Source: Gemmatimonadaceae bacterium
GTDB lineage: Bacteria > Gemmatimonadota > Gemmatimonadetes > Gemmatimonadales > Gemmatimonadaceae
Direction: 5' to 3'
DNA: 63,856 nucleotides
Assembly: GCA_025928185.1 (NCBI GenBank)
Contig: JAICKA010000009.1
Location: 1-63,856, forward strand
Made by a program: the position numbers and the translations under genes. Under the pieces are notes generated by a model. The model did not search any database and had not been told where the DNA came from. It saw only the letters and a program-made list of their open reading frames with translations. Below are positions 17,370 through 32,834 of this stretch, piece by piece. Each line of letters starts with the position of its first letter. Position 1 is the first letter of the stretch.

Positions 17370-18535
17370 TGCCGGCGCGTCCCGCCGGATCAACCGAACT
17401 GCTGTCCGCATTCGCCGTGACCGCGCCGGGCCTTGAGGCGCTGTGCGCGACGGAGCTTGCCACGCTCGGACTCGGAGGCGCCGTCGAATCCGGCGGCGTG
17501 TCGTGGAGCGGCACGCTCGATACGGTGGCGCGCGCGAATCTCTGGCTGCGAACGGCGAGTCGGGTGCTAGTTCGCGTGGCCCAGTTTCGCGCGACGTCGT
17601 TTTTCGAGCTCGAGCGGCATGCAAAGCGAATTCCCTGGCCCCGGTTCGTCGCAGCTGGAGCTGCGGTGGAATTCCGCGTGACCTGTCGCAAGTCCCGGCT
17701 GTACCACAGCGACGCCGTGGCTCAACGATTGGCCGAGTCGGTGGAGCGCGCGGTATCTGGCGCACGCGTCGTGCGCGGGACAGACGCGAGTGGCGACGAG
17801 GACGCGTCGCCGAACGAACGGCGGCAGCTGTTCGTCGCCCGGTTCGATCACGACCGATGCACTGTGAGCGCCGACAGCTCCGGCGAACGATTGCACATGC
17901 GCGGCTATCGGCAGCAGCTCGCCAAGGCGCCGCTGCGCGAGACGCTGGCGGCGGCGGTGCTGATCGGCGCCGACTGGTGGGGGGCGACGCCGCTCGCTGA
18001 TCCGATGTGCGGCTCAGGCACCATTCCGATCGAGGCCGCGCGCATCGCGCGGCGCATCGCCCCCGGACGCGATCGAACGTTCGCATTTCTCGGGTGGCCG
18101 GAGGTGGATCGACGGCAGTGGGTCGCACGCGTGAGCGAAGCGCGCGACGGCGAGCTGGCGCGCTCGCCGGTATCGATCGAGGCGTACGATCGCGACGAGG
18201 GCGCGATTGCGGCGGCTCGCGCAAACGCCGAACGGGCGGGCGTCCAGGCCGACATCGAATTCGGTGTACAACCGCTGTCCGCGCTTCGAGAAGCGTCCGG
18301 GCCGGGCCTGATCGCCATCAATCCGCCGTATGGCGTCCGGATCGGCGAAGCCGATCGGCTGCGAAATCTCTACGCCCAGATCGGCAACGTGCAGCGGACA
18401 CGCCGCCCGGAGTGGGGAATCGCGCTGCTCGCCGCCGACGCGCGGCTCGCCGGCCAGACGCAGCTTGCATTGGAAGAGCGCTGGCGATCGAGCAACGGCG
18501 GAATTCCGGTGAAGCTGCTCGTCACGCCGCGCTGA
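17369..18535 (+). CDS. THUMP-domain RNA guanine-N2 methyltransferase (RlmL/Trm14-like)
   Basis: A 388-aa class I SAM-dependent RNA methyltransferase. An N-terminal ferredoxin-like/THUMP region (about residues 10-175) is followed by the Rossmann domain with DPMCGSGTIPIEAARIA (SAM motif I) and the catalytic AINPPYGVRIG (N-P-P-Y, used for exocyclic amines of guanine). The likely target is 23S rRNA or tRNA guanosine N2; the exact site cannot be told from sequence. The ATG shares a base with the msrQ stop, so translation is coupled although the functions seem unrelated. Confidence 0.9.
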   Translation: MPARPAGSTELLSAFAVTAPGLEALCATELATLGLGGAVESGGVSWSGTLDTVARANLWLRTASRVLVRVAQFRATSFFELERHAKRIPWPRFVAAGAAVEFRVTCRKSRLYHSDAVAQRLAESVERAVSGARVVRGTDASGDEDASPNERRQLFVARFDHDRCTVSADSSGERLHMRGYRQQLAKAPLRETLAAAVLIGADWWGATPLADPMCGSGTIPIEAARIARRIAPGRDRTFAFLGWPEVDRRQWVARVSEARDGELARSPVSIEAYDRDEGAIAAARANAERAGVQADIEFGVQPLSALREASGPGLIAINPPYGVRIGEADRLRNLYAQIGNVQRTRRPEWGIALLAADARLAGQTQLALEERWRSSNGGIPVKLLVTPR

Positions 18536-18683
18536 GGTCGGTGCCGCGCGGCGCGTTTCAGGGCCCGGAGCAGCGTACCGGTTCTTGCAGTTGAGTCCCT
18601 ATTGGCCAGCGCACGGCCGGTCAGCACGGACGAGACCGGCACCACTCTTGAAGTAAGCGACTCAGGCGAGCTCAACTCGCATT

Positions 18684-18709
18684 GCCCGGTGCGGAACGGC
18701 GCACCGGGC
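18684..18709 (+). promoter_or_regulatory. Perfect 10-bp hairpin in the leader of the poly-HAMP kinase gene
   Basis: GCCCGGTGCG (18684-18693) and CGCACCGGGC (18700-18709) form a perfect stem with loop GAACGG, 80 bp before the chosen GTG. There is no T-run. It could terminate the upstream methyltransferase transcript or act as a leader structure. The 254-bp gap 18536-18789 otherwise shows no gene. Confidence 0.4.
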
Positions 18710-18789
18710 GCTCGGCACATCCCTGCACCTCATCTCACCGCCGCAGCGCGGTGGTCCTCGATCTCGTACCCTCTCGTCAGGAGCTGACT

Positions 18790-24866
<6,077 letters not shown>

Positions 24867-24882
<16 letters not shown>

Positions 24883-25739
24883 AGGCGAACCGGTCGCTCA
24901 ATGGTCCGCCCGTTTCGTATGACGCCGAGCTGGAGCGCGTCGAGATCGAGTTGCTGCTCGAGGGGATTTTCCGTCACTACGGTTTCGATTTCCGGTCGTA
25001 CGCCTACGCGTCCATCCGACGGCGTTTGTGGAAACGCATCGACGCCGAACATCTGAGCTCGGTCTCGGAGCTCCAGGCGCTCGTGCTGCACGACACGAGC
25101 GCCATGGAGCGGCTGCTGCTCGATCTGTCGATCAGCGTCACGGCGATGTTCCGGGATCCCGGGTTCTACCAGGTGTTCCGCAGCGAGGTCATCCCGCTGC
25201 TCCGGACGTACCCGTTCATTCGCATCTGGCACGCGGGCTGTTCGACGGGCGAGGAGGTCTACTCCACGGCGATCGTGCTGGAGGAGGAAGGGCTGCTCGA
25301 CCGCACACGCATCTACGCCACGGACGTGAACGACGCGGTGCTCCAGCAGGCGCGATCCGGCATATTTCCGCTCAATCGGATGCAGGAGTACACCGAGAAC
25401 TACATCAAGGCGGGCGGCAAGCGGTCGTTCTCGGAGTACTACACGGCGAAGTACGACGGCGCGCTGTTCAGCCCCGCGCTCACGCGCAACACGGTGTTCT
25501 CGCAGCACAACCTGGTGACGGACCAGTCGTTCTCCGAATTCACCGTCATCTTCTGTCGGAACGTGCTGATCTACTTCGATCGCAATCTCCAGAATCGCGT
25601 GCACGCGCTGTTCTACGAGAGCCTCGTGATGTTCGGCATCCTCGCGCTCGGCAGCAAGGAATCGCTCCGGTTCTCGGAATACGAATCGTGTTACGAGAAA
25701 TTGAATACGCGCGAAAAGCTCTACCGGAAGGTCAGGTGA
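24867..25739 (+). CDS. cheR: CheR-type protein-glutamate O-methyltransferase
   Basis: A 290-aa SAM-dependent methyltransferase that methylates glutamates on signalling coiled coils. The N-terminal helical domain contains [15 protein letters not shown]. The catalytic domain carries the SAM motif [29 protein letters not shown] and [10 protein letters not shown]. Length is normal. The ATG at 24867 lies inside the last codons of the poly-HAMP kinase gene (16-bp overlap), and the stop overlaps the cheB start (GTGA). No chemoreceptor gene is present in the window, so the methyl acceptor is unknown. Confidence 0.94.
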
Positions 25740-26365
25740 CCGCAGCCTACGAGATCGTCGTCGTCGGAACGTCATGGGGTGGTCTCAGCGCGCTGCGCGA
25801 GCTCGTCAGCGGGCTGCCGGCGGCCTTTCCGCTGCCCGTCGTCGTCGTGCAGCACCGGCACCGGCAGTCCGATCACCTGCTGCCGATGCTGCTGCAGGAT
25901 TCCACGCCGTTGCGCGTCTGCGAGGTCGAGGACAAGGCACCCATCACGGGAGGCCACGTGCACGTCGCGCCCGCCGATTACCATTTACTCATCGAGTACG
26001 GCTCGTTCTCGCTGTCGGTCGACGAACCGGTGCGCTACAGCCGGCCGTCGATCGACGTGACGCTGGTGTCGGCGGCCGACGCCTACGGCGGCCGCGCCGT
26101 CGGCGTGATCCTGACCGGCGCGAACTCGGATGGCTCGCGCGGGCTCGAACGAATTCACGAGCGCGGCGGTCTGGCGCTCGTGCAACTGCCCGCGACGGCC
26201 GAGAGCCCGATGATGCCGGCCGCGGCGCTGCGGTGCGTCCCGACCGCGCGGGCGCTGTCGATCGCCGAAATCGCCTCGACGCTCGCCGCGTTGCCGGTGG
26301 CGGCCACCATTCCGGTGACGTCGCCGCCGCGCACGCGCCTCGGCACACGGGACGCGCACTCATGA
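25736..26365 (+). CDS. CheB-type methylesterase catalytic domain without receiver
   Basis: A 209-aa protein consisting only of the CheB esterase domain, which removes methyl esters from glutamates. The triad is visible: Ser13 (VVGTSWGGLSA), His40 (VVVQHRHRQ) and Asp132 (ILTGANSDGS), with spacing like full-length CheB. The N-terminal receiver that normally inhibits the esterase until phosphorylated is missing, so activity would have to be controlled otherwise. The start is GTG, overlapping the cheR stop; the stop overlaps the next start (ATGA). All five genes from 18790 to 28650 run the same way. Confidence 0.92.
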   Translation: MTAAYEIVVVGTSWGGLSALRELVSGLPAAFPLPVVVVQHRHRQSDHLLPMLLQDSTPLRVCEVEDKAPITGGHVHVAPADYHLLIEYGSFSLSVDEPVRYSRPSIDVTLVSAADAYGGRAVGVILTGANSDGSRGLERIHERGGLALVQLPATAESPMMPAAALRCVPTARALSIAEIASTLAALPVAATIPVTSPPRTRLGTRDAHS

Positions 26366-28122
26366 GCGCCCCCGAGCAGGTCGACATTCTGCTCGTCGAC
26401 GACCGGCCGGAGAATCTCCTCGCGCTCGAGGCGATCCTCGAGCCGCTGGGCCAGCGGCTCGTACGCGCCACCTCGGGACAGGAGGCGCTGCGCCGGCTGC
26501 TCGAGCGCGAGTTCGCCGTGATCCTGCTCGACGTGCAGATGCCCGGCATGAGCGGTTTCGAGACCGCGCAGCTCATCAAGTCCCGCGAGCGCACGAAATA
26601 CATCCCGATCATCTTCCTGACGGCGATCAACAAGGAGGACGAGTACGTCTTCAAGGGCTACTCGGTCGGCGCGGTCGACTACATGTTCAAGCCGTTCCAG
26701 CCGGAGATCCTGCGCTCGAAGGTGGCGGTGTTCGTCGACCTGTACGTGCAGCAGCGTCGCATCGCCGAGCAGGAGCAGCGGATTCGCGACATCGAACGCC
26801 AGGAGCTGGAGCTGCGGCACATGCGCGAGCTGCTGCAGTCCGAGGCGCGTTTTCGCGAGATCGTTTCGTCGGCCATGGACGCGATCGTCGTGTTCGATGC
26901 GGCGAACTGCATCACCATGGTGAACGGCGCGGCCGAGCGCATGTTCGGCCGCCCAGCCGACGAGGCGGTTGGCGGCGCGATCGGCTCGCTCTTTCCCGAA
27001 ACCACAGCCAGCCAGACGGTGAGCGGAATCCGCGCCGCCGGCGAGCGCATGACGGGTGACGCGCCGGTTCGCCCCGAGGCGCTGACGGCGCGGCGCGCCA
27101 ACGGCGAGACCTTCCCGATCGAAGCCTCGGTGTCGTCGCTCGAGACGGCCAATGGCCGCACGTACACGCTCATCGCGCGCGACGTGTCCGAGCGCATCGC
27201 GCACGAGCAGGCGCTCGAGGAGCAGGCCCGCTCGCTCGCCACGTCCGCCAGGGAGCTGACAGCCCTGAACGAGGAGCTGCACCGCCGGCAGGTCGACCTC
27301 GAGCGCGCGATGACGGCGCGCAGCCGGTTCTACGCGTCGATGTCGCACGAGCTGCGAACGCCGATCAACGCCGTGCTCGGCTACAGCACCCTGTTGTTAG
27401 AGAATATATATGGACCGCTGAACGAGAAGCAGACCGAAGGCATCGAACGGACGCAGAAGGCGGCGCGGCACCTGCTGGAGCTGGTGAACGACGTCCTCGA
27501 TCTCTCGAAGATCGAGGCCGGCAAGATCGATCTGCGCCTGCAGCCGGTCGAGTTCCCGACGCTGATCGAGGATCTGTTCGTGACCGTGCGGCCGCTCGCC
27601 GACGAGCACGGATCGACGCTCACGCTGAATCGCACCGGCGACGAGGTCACGCGCGTGATCTCGGATCCGCGCCGCGTACGACAGATCCTCCTCAACCTGC
27701 TCTCGAATGCGATCAAGTTCGGGCGAGGCCGTCCGATCACCGTCAGTTGCGACACGCGCGACGATGGCGGCGTGGTTGTCGCGGTCAGCGATCAGGGCGA
27801 CGGGATTTCGGCCGAGGACCAGGAGCGCATCTTCCACGAGTTCGTGCAGCTCGGCCGCACCCAATTGCAGGACGGCACCGGACTCGGCCTCCCGATCTCG
27901 CGCCGCCTGGCCGAACTGCTGCGCGGCTCGCTGACGGTCGAGTCGGAAGTGGGCGCGGGCAGCACGTTCCGGCTTCAGTTGCCAGCGAGCGCCGAAGCGC
28001 GTTCGCTCCGGCTGGTCGAGCAGGAGCAGCCGCGGCCCGTGCCCGTTGACGAACGCGAGCGCACGGCCGCCGACGCGCCTCGGCCGTTCCGGCGCGACCA
28101 GTCCGTGCGCTCCGGATCATGA
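26362..28122 (+). CDS. REC-PAS-HisKA-HATPase sensor kinase
   Basis: A 586-aa soluble kinase. An N-terminal receiver (about 5-125; Asp57 in AVILLDVQMPGMSG, Lys in DYMFKPFQ) is joined by a coiled coil (about 130-165) to a PAS domain (about 165-280; DAIVVFDAANCITMVNGAAERMFG), a second coiled coil, HisKA with His329 ([14 protein letters not shown]) and HATPase (NLLSNAIKFG, SDQGDGIS, GTGLGLP). A receiver at the N terminus suggests that it is an output of another kinase, plausibly the poly-HAMP protein encoded upstream. Translationally coupled to cheB. Confidence 0.93.
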   Translation: MSAPEQVDILLVDDRPENLLALEAILEPLGQRLVRATSGQEALRRLLEREFAVILLDVQMPGMSGFETAQLIKSRERTKYIPIIFLTAINKEDEYVFKGYSVGAVDYMFKPFQPEILRSKVAVFVDLYVQQRRIAEQEQRIRDIERQELELRHMRELLQSEARFREIVSSAMDAIVVFDAANCITMVNGAAERMFGRPADEAVGGAIGSLFPETTASQTVSGIRAAGERMTGDAPVRPEALTARRANGETFPIEASVSSLETANGRTYTLIARDVSERIAHEQALEEQARSLATSARELTALNEELHRRQVDLERAMTARSRFYASMSHELRTPINAVLGYSTLLLENIYGPLNEKQTEGIERTQKAARHLLELVNDVLDLSKIEAGKIDLRLQPVEFPTLIEDLFVTVRPLADEHGSTLTLNRTGDEVTRVISDPRRVRQILLNLLSNAIKFGRGRPITVSCDTRDDGGVVVAVSDQGDGISAEDQERIFHEFVQLGRTQLQDGTGLGLPISRRLAELLRGSLTVESEVGAGSTFRLQLPASAEARSLRLVEQEQPRPVPVDERERTAADAPRPFRRDQSVRSGS

Positions 28123-28227
28123 TCGCCGCCGCCGTGCGGGCGCTTCGCCCATGCGGCGTGATGCAAGTCACGCGACGCGGGCAATTTCTGATTGAACATT
28201 GCCGCGACCGCGCCGTATATTTTCGGC

Positions 28228-28650
28228 ATGCGAGTGCTGTGCGTCAGCCGACATCCGTACTTGAGCGAGCACCTCTGCCGGTTCTTCGAGGCGCTCGATG
28301 TGAGCGCCACTCCGTGCGTGGGCGTTCGCGAGGCAATTGCGGCGGTCGCGGTGCACGAGCCTGACGTCGTGATCTGCGACTACGACGTGCTCGCCACGAT
28401 GTCGCTCCAGAGCTGGGAGGCGGATCCCGCGTTGTCGGGAACGCCGGTCATCGCGGTGAGTCTCACGCGTCATCCGGGCGAAGCGCACCTGCTCGACACC
28501 AATGGCATCTCGGGGTTTCTGTACCTGCCGACACTCGACCCCGACGACGCGCACCGTGTGCTCGCTGCCGCGAGTCGCCGGCGTGACGGTATCACCCCGC
28601 CGGACGTGCTTCCGTGGTCGGCGACGAAATCCGTCGAACAGATGCGCTGA
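28228..28650 (+). CDS. Pseudo-receiver protein, 140 aa
   Basis: A single receiver-like domain. Strand 1 reads MRVLCVSRHPYLSE, so the acidic pair is absent. The phospho-acceptor Asp position appears kept in DVVICDYDVL. The Lys-Pro loop is replaced by GFLYLPTLD. It is therefore probably not a normal phospho-switch. The ATG at 28228 is preferred to a TTG at 28192. A 105-bp gap separates it from the kinase upstream, and the next kinase gene starts inside its 3' end, indicating a functional pair. Confidence 0.75.
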   Translation: MRVLCVSRHPYLSEHLCRFFEALDVSATPCVGVREAIAAVAVHEPDVVICDYDVLATMSLQSWEADPALSGTPVIAVSLTRHPGEAHLLDTNGISGFLYLPTLDPDDAHRVLAAASRRRDGITPPDVLPWSATKSVEQMR

Positions 28651-30014
28651 GCGGCGGGGACGACGGCACGCCGTCGTTTCCCGCGCAACCGCTGCTCGAC
28701 GCGCTCACCGCCACCAAGGCCGACGGCACGCCGCGCCGAGTCATACTCGGCGACGCGCCCGCACCCACGATCGAAGCTGAAGTCTGCCGCGATGCCGCCG
28801 GGCACCTCGTCGTTGAGCTGCCGACGCACGCGAGCGACGAGAGCGAAGCGCTTCGGCGGCTGGCCCGACAGATGGCCGGCGAGCCCGATACCGCTGCGCT
28901 GCTCGAGATCCTGTGCGAGGCGGGCGCGGGGCAGTGCGCTGGCACCGGCGGGGCGGTGCTCAAGGTCATCGGCAACGAGGGCGAAGTCGTCGCCGCGGTC
29001 GGCGGCCCGCTCGTCGCCCTCGGCAAGCGGTTCGCGCTTCCCGGCTCGCTGATGCGCGACGTGCTGCGCACGCACGACGTCGCATCGGTGGCGGATTTCA
29101 GCAACAGCGCGCGTCCGCTCACGCGCGTCGTGCCCGAGCTGCACGTGGGCCCGATGCTGCTCGCGCCGCTCATCGCGCAGGACACGATCGTCGGCGTGCT
29201 CGCGGTGACGCGCGATTCGGGCGCGCCGGCGTTCTCGCCGCGCGAAGCGCACCGCCTGCGCGCGATCGCCGACTACGCCGCGCTCGCGTTGCGCAAAGCC
29301 GAGCTGCTCGAGCAGGCGCAGATCGCCGACCGCGCGAAGAGCCGTTTTCTCGCGACCGTGTCACACGAGCTGCGCACGCCGCTCACCGCGCTCGCCGGCT
29401 ACGAGGAGCTGCTCGCCGATCAGGTGCTCGGGCCATTGTCCGACAACCAGCTCGACGTGCTCGAACGCATGCGGTCCGTGACGCAGCATCTTGCCGCGGT
29501 GATCGAGGAAGTGCTGGCGTTCTCCAGTCTGGACGAAGGTCGCGAGACGATGCGGCCGACGGATTTCCTGGCGGCGGATCTCGTGCGCGCCACGGCGGCG
29601 GTGGTCGAGCCACTCGCGCGCCAGAAGCATCTCGCGTTCGAGTACACCGTACCGAGCGCGCCGGTGCGCATGACGAGCGACGTCGATAAAGTGCGGCAGA
29701 TTCTCGTGAATCTTGCCGGCAACGCCGTGAAGTTCACCGACCGCGGCTTCGTGCACCTCGAGCTCGAGACGGGCGAGCGCTCGGTGCAATTCATAGTTCG
29801 CGACAGCGGCATCGGCATCGCCGCGGCCGACATGGAGCGCCTGTTCCAGCCGTTCGCTCAGCTCGACACTGGACTTACGCGGCGGCACGGCGGCACGGGG
29901 CTCGGCCTCTACATCGCGCGGAGCCTGGCCGAGCTGCTCGGCGGGCGACTCGAAGTCGAATCGTCGCCGGGGCGCGGGTCGTCTTTTACGTTGACGTTGC
30001 CCGCCGATCTCTGA
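28614..30014 (+). CDS. GAF-domain sensor histidine kinase
   Basis: A 466-aa soluble kinase. A GAF domain (about residues 85-225) is followed by HisKA with His251 ([15 protein letters not shown]) and HATPase (NLAGNAVKFTDRG, DSGIGIAAAD, GGTGLGLYIA). The start is GTG 28614, 37 bp inside the pseudo-receiver gene, suggesting translational coupling. It lacks membrane segments and a fused receiver, so it probably signals to a separate regulator. It is the last gene of the signalling island before sucA. Confidence 0.9.
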   Translation: MVGDEIRRTDALSGGDDGTPSFPAQPLLDALTATKADGTPRRVILGDAPAPTIEAEVCRDAAGHLVVELPTHASDESEALRRLARQMAGEPDTAALLEILCEAGAGQCAGTGGAVLKVIGNEGEVVAAVGGPLVALGKRFALPGSLMRDVLRTHDVASVADFSNSARPLTRVVPELHVGPMLLAPLIAQDTIVGVLAVTRDSGAPAFSPREAHRLRAIADYAALALRKAELLEQAQIADRAKSRFLATVSHELRTPLTALAGYEELLADQVLGPLSDNQLDVLERMRSVTQHLAAVIEEVLAFSSLDEGRETMRPTDFLAADLVRATAAVVEPLARQKHLAFEYTVPSAPVRMTSDVDKVRQILVNLAGNAVKFTDRGFVHLELETGERSVQFIVRDSGIGIAAADMERLFQPFAQLDTGLTRRHGGTGLGLYIARSLAELLGGRLEVESSPGRGSSFTLTLPADL

Positions 30015-30050
30015 ATCCCGCCCTCCGCGGGTCATTACATTTCCGACAAT

Positions 30051-32798
30051 ATGTCCAGCCTTCCCATCACGAGCGTCTTCAACGACGGCTACATCGCGGA
30101 AACGTACGAATCGTACCGCCGCGACCCGTCGTCCGTGGACGAATCGTGGCGTCAATTCTTCCGCATGGCGGAGCAGCTCGCCGGCACCAGCGAGGCCGCC
30201 GGCGGCTATGATGTCGCGCTGCTCCGCAAAGCGGCCGGTGCTTCCGAACTGCTCGGCGCGATCCAGCGCTATGGACATCTCGCCGTCGCGCTCGATCCGC
30301 TCGGCTCCGCACCTTCCGGTGCCGCCGAGCTGTCGCCGGAGTTCCACGGCATTTCCGACGCGGACCTGCAACAGGTGCCTGCATCGGCGCTCGGGTACGA
30401 CAATGGAACGGCGGCCGACGTCGTGCAGCGCATGCGCGAGCACTACAGCGGCACGATTGGCTATGAGTTCGAGCATCTCAACGAGGAAGTCGAGCGCCAG
30501 TGGTTCCGCGATGCGATCGAATCGGGCGAAGCGACGACACCGCTCACCGACGACGAGAAGCGCGCGCTGTTGCAGCGGCTCACGCAGGTCGATGGGCTCG
30601 AACGGTTTCTCGGACGCGCGTATGTCGGCGCCAAGCGCTTCTCGATCGAAGGCGTCGACGCGCTCGTCCCGATGCTCGACGAAACGATCGCGCGCGGCGC
30701 GGCACACGGCGCGCGCCGGGTCGTGATCGGCATGGCGCATCGCGGCCGCTTGAACGTGCTGGCGCACGTGATGGGCAAGCCGTATCGCACGCTGCTGGAG
30801 AATTTCGAGGGGGCGCACGGCAAGAACGACGAGCCGGGCGTCACCGGCGACGTCAAGTATCACCTCGGCTACCGCGGCTCTCGCGACGTGCCGGGGGCCG
30901 GCCGGGTCGAGCTCGAGCTGGTGCCGAATCCAAGCCATCTTGAAGTCGTGGATCCCGTGGTGATGGGCGTGACGCGCGCGCAGCAGCACGCCGAGGGGTC
31001 GGCCCCAACGGCGCGCGACGAAGCGTCGGTGCTGTCGGTGCTCGTGCACGGTGACGCATCGTTTCCGGGCGAGGGAGTCGTTTCCGAAACGCTCAATCTC
31101 TCGCTGCTGCCGGGTTTTCGCGTGGGCGGGACGCTCCACATCATCGCCAATAACCAGATCGGCTTCACCACCGATCCGGTCGATTCACGATCGACGCACT
31201 ACGCGAGCGATCTGGCGAAGGGCTTCGAGATTCCGGTGCTGCACGTGAACGCGGATGACGCCGAATCGTGCATCCAGGCCGTGCGGCTCGGCATCGCATA
31301 TCGCCAGCGATTCGGCAAGGATTTTCTCATCGATCTGGTGGGCTACCGCCGCCACGGCCACAACGAGGCCGACCAGCCGGCGTTCACGCAGCCGACGATG
31401 TACAAGTTCGTCGACGAGCACCCGACGCCGCGTCAGGTGTGGGGGGCGCGGCTCGTGCGCGAGCGCGTCGCCAGCGAGGACGACGTCGCGGCGGCCGACA
31501 AGGCGGTGAGCGATCTGCTCCAGCAGACCTACGAGCAGATGAAGCGCGACGGAACGGAGCACGAGGAGCACGCTGCCGTTCCGGCGAAGGCGCCCGCGTC
31601 GGCCCCCGCGGAAACCGCAGTGCGCGCCGAGAAGCTGGTATCGCTCAACGAGCAGCTGCTCACCTGGCCGCAGACGTTCAAGCTGCACCCCACGATCCAG
31701 CGGACGCTACCGCGTCGCCGGGATGCGATCAACAATGGCGGTATCGACTGGGGCCACGCCGAGGCGCTGGCGTTCGCGTCGCTGCTCACGGACGGCGTGA
31801 GCGTACGGATCACAGGTCAGGACGTACAGCGCGGCACGTTCTCGCATCGCTCCGCCGTGCTGCACGACGTGAACACCGGCGAGACGTACACGCCGCTCGA
31901 GCACCTGCCGCAATCGCGCGGTGCATTCGAGATCTATAACAGCCCGCTCTCCGAGACGGCGGTGATGGGTTTCGAGTACGGGTTCAGCATCGCCGCGCCG
32001 GGCACGCTGGTGTTGTGGGAGGCGCAGTTCGGCGATTTCGCCAACGTCGCGCAGCCGATCATCGATCAGTTCATCGCGGCCGATCGCGCCAAGTGGGGCC
32101 AGGACTCCGGGCTCGTGCTGCTCATGCCGCACGGCTACGAAGGGCAGGGACCGGAGCATTCGAGCGCGCGCCTCGAGCGCTTCCTGCAGCTCGCTGCCGA
32201 GGGCAACATGCGCGTGGCGTACCCGTCGACGCCGGGCCAGTACTTTCACGTGCTGCGCCGCCAGGCGAATGCAAACCCGCGGCGGCCGCTCGTGCTGATG
32301 CAGCCCAAGTCGCTGCTGCGCATGCCGGCGGCCGCCTCGGCGCTCGACGAGCTGGCGACGGGATCGTTCCGTCCGGTGATCGACGATCCGGTCGCGTCGC
32401 AATCGCGCGAGCAGGTGCAGCGGCTCGTGTTCTGTACCGGCAAGATCTACTACGATCTCACCGCGGGTGAACGCCGGCCGAACGTCGCGATCGTTCGCGT
32501 GGAGGAGCTGGCGCCGTGGCCACGCGAGGTTGCGGACGTCGTGGATCAGTATCCCAACGTCGAAGAGGTCGTGTGGGCGCAGGAAGAGCCGAAGAACATG
32601 GGCGCGTGGACGTACGTGCAGCCGCGGCTCCGCGCGTCGATCGGCACGCTGACCACGCTGCGCTACATGGGGCGGCCGGAACGCGCGAGTCCCGCCGAGG
32701 GATATCTATCGGCGCACACGGCGGAGCAGCATCGGATCGTAAAGGACGTACTCACCTACGCGCCGGCGGCGCGCAAGAAGGCAGGTGCGGCCCGCTGA
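30051..32798 (+). CDS. sucA: 2-oxoglutarate dehydrogenase E1 component
   Basis: A 915-aa thiamine-diphosphate-dependent E1 subunit that decarboxylates 2-oxoglutarate in the TCA cycle and passes succinyl groups to E2. The N-terminal E2-binding segment (VFNDGYIAETYESYRRDPSSVDE, read in two parts), the substrate/TPP blocks AHRGRLNVLAHVMGKPY and GDVKYHLGYRG, LVGYRRHGHNEADQPAFTQP and the C-terminal PRRPLVLMQPKSLLR are typical. Length is close to E. coli SucA (933 aa). No sucB or lpd is adjacent, so the complex genes are dispersed. Confidence 0.97.
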   Translation: MSSLPITSVFNDGYIAETYESYRRDPSSVDESWRQFFRMAEQLAGTSEAAGGYDVALLRKAAGASELLGAIQRYGHLAVALDPLGSAPSGAAELSPEFHGISDADLQQVPASALGYDNGTAADVVQRMREHYSGTIGYEFEHLNEEVERQWFRDAIESGEATTPLTDDEKRALLQRLTQVDGLERFLGRAYVGAKRFSIEGVDALVPMLDETIARGAAHGARRVVIGMAHRGRLNVLAHVMGKPYRTLLENFEGAHGKNDEPGVTGDVKYHLGYRGSRDVPGAGRVELELVPNPSHLEVVDPVVMGVTRAQQHAEGSAPTARDEASVLSVLVHGDASFPGEGVVSETLNLSLLPGFRVGGTLHIIANNQIGFTTDPVDSRSTHYASDLAKGFEIPVLHVNADDAESCIQAVRLGIAYRQRFGKDFLIDLVGYRRHGHNEADQPAFTQPTMYKFVDEHPTPRQVWGARLVRERVASEDDVAAADKAVSDLLQQTYEQMKRDGTEHEEHAAVPAKAPASAPAETAVRAEKLVSLNEQLLTWPQTFKLHPTIQRTLPRRRDAINNGGIDWGHAEALAFASLLTDGVSVRITGQDVQRGTFSHRSAVLHDVNTGETYTPLEHLPQSRGAFEIYNSPLSETAVMGFEYGFSIAAPGTLVLWEAQFGDFANVAQPIIDQFIAADRAKWGQDSGLVLLMPHGYEGQGPEHSSARLERFLQLAAEGNMRVAYPSTPGQYFHVLRRQANANPRRPLVLMQPKSLLRMPAAASALDELATGSFRPVIDDPVASQSREQVQRLVFCTGKIYYDLTAGERRPNVAIVRVEELAPWPREVADVVDQYPNVEEVVWAQEEPKNMGAWTYVQPRLRASIGTLTTLRYMGRPERASPAEGYLSAHTAEQHRIVKDVLTYAPAARKKAGAAR

Positions 32799-32834
32799 GC
32801 CGCGCCTGCCGCTCCTTCCAGCCGAGGACATCGA

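Noticed and set aside
29361-31139. 592-aa open frame on the minus strand
   Set aside because: Antisense to the GAF kinase and sucA, both with complete motifs.
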